Under the pieces are notes generated by a model. The model searched no databases, was not told the origin of the DNA, and was given only the letters and a program-made list of their open reading frames with translations. A program made the position numbers and the translations under genes. From Niallia sp. NCCP-28 (GTDB lineage: Bacteria > Bacillota > Bacilli > Bacillales > Cytobacillaceae), in contig NZ_BQYJ01000013.1 in assembly GCF_023168165.1 (NCBI RefSeq), positions 1-64,000 of the forward strand: DNA of 64,000 nt. The letters run 5' to 3'. Below, piece by piece: positions 63,999 through 64,000 of this stretch; the stretch's first letter is position 1; the number at the start of each line of letters is the position of its first letter.

Positions 63999-64000
63999 TC

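Overview
The window looks like chromosome of a low-GC Bacillaceae bacterium (a Bacillus sensu lato, perhaps the Niallia/Cytobacillus side; the species cannot be fixed from here). The evidence is strong AGGAGG ribosome-binding sites, TTG/GTG starts, CcpA-type cre boxes, PRD-type PTS activators (LicR and ManR types), TcyP, GlvA/GlvR/GlvC, YwqE/YwqC/YwqD-type proteins, GtaB, a ComK and five CBO0543-family membrane proteins. No rRNA, tRNA, CRISPR array, prophage or intact transposase was seen.

Layout. 0-6.3 kb: moaB, three CBO0543-family genes, a 1-kb array of about fifty 20-bp repeats, an aminotransferase and an FMN reductase. 6.5-14.1 kb: a beta-glucoside PTS island (licB, licC, licA, a GH1 6-phospho-beta-glucosidase, licR) followed by an orphan IIB plus zinc dehydrogenase; both IIB transcription units begin with the same 20-bp palindrome, the candidate LicR operator. 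14.2-17.4 kb: a 3' fragment of the FMN reductase, two more CBO0543 genes, two small membrane-protein genes and a chemoreceptor remnant. 17.5-21 kb: tcyP and a chemoreceptor on the minus strand. 21.9-27.3 kb: manR, manP, manA (mannose uptake), with a palindromic candidate ManR operator before manP. 27.5-30.6 kb: Nudix, vWA lipoprotein, VOC and glutamine-rich genes. 31.1-35.8 kb: a ywqE-type phosphatase and an envelope module of DUF4956 membrane protein, VTC-type polyphosphate polymerase domain and a divergent beta-helix-like lipoprotein. 36.1-40.7 kb: the maltose/alpha-glucoside genes glvC, glvA, glvR on the minus strand. 41-59.5 kb: gtaB and a complete-looking Wzx/Wzy exopolysaccharide locus (chain-length regulator, tyrosine kinase, initiating transferase, five GT4 glycosyltransferases, manC, flippase, polymerase, UDP-glucose dehydrogenase, anchored PslG-like hydrolase). 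59.5-64 kb: a decayed accessory region with IS21 istB, RiPP-maturase, secreted-protein and DUF6366 remnants, hairpin repeats, a short comK, an XRE regulator and a SUKH immunity gene.

The most unusual content is non-coding. Three dispersed repeat families can be delimited from the sequence alone: (1) a 165-235-bp MITE-like element with terminal inverted repeats starting GGCT and 8-bp target duplications (five copies); (2) a 44-45-bp element always bounded by TTTAT (five copies), one of which interrupts a duplicated ywqE tail and so shows the empty site; (3) a ~150-bp core lying between two copies of the local terminator hairpin (two copies). Two hairpin families crowd the right end. The 20-bp array near 3 kb carries A-tracts spaced at about two helical turns.

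Metabolically the window couples sugar import (beta-glucosides, mannose, maltose) to sugar-nucleotide supply (gtaB, manC, ugd) for a polysaccharide predicted to contain mannose-derived and glucuronic residues. A phosphomannomutase/phosphoglucomutase is needed for this and is not in the window.
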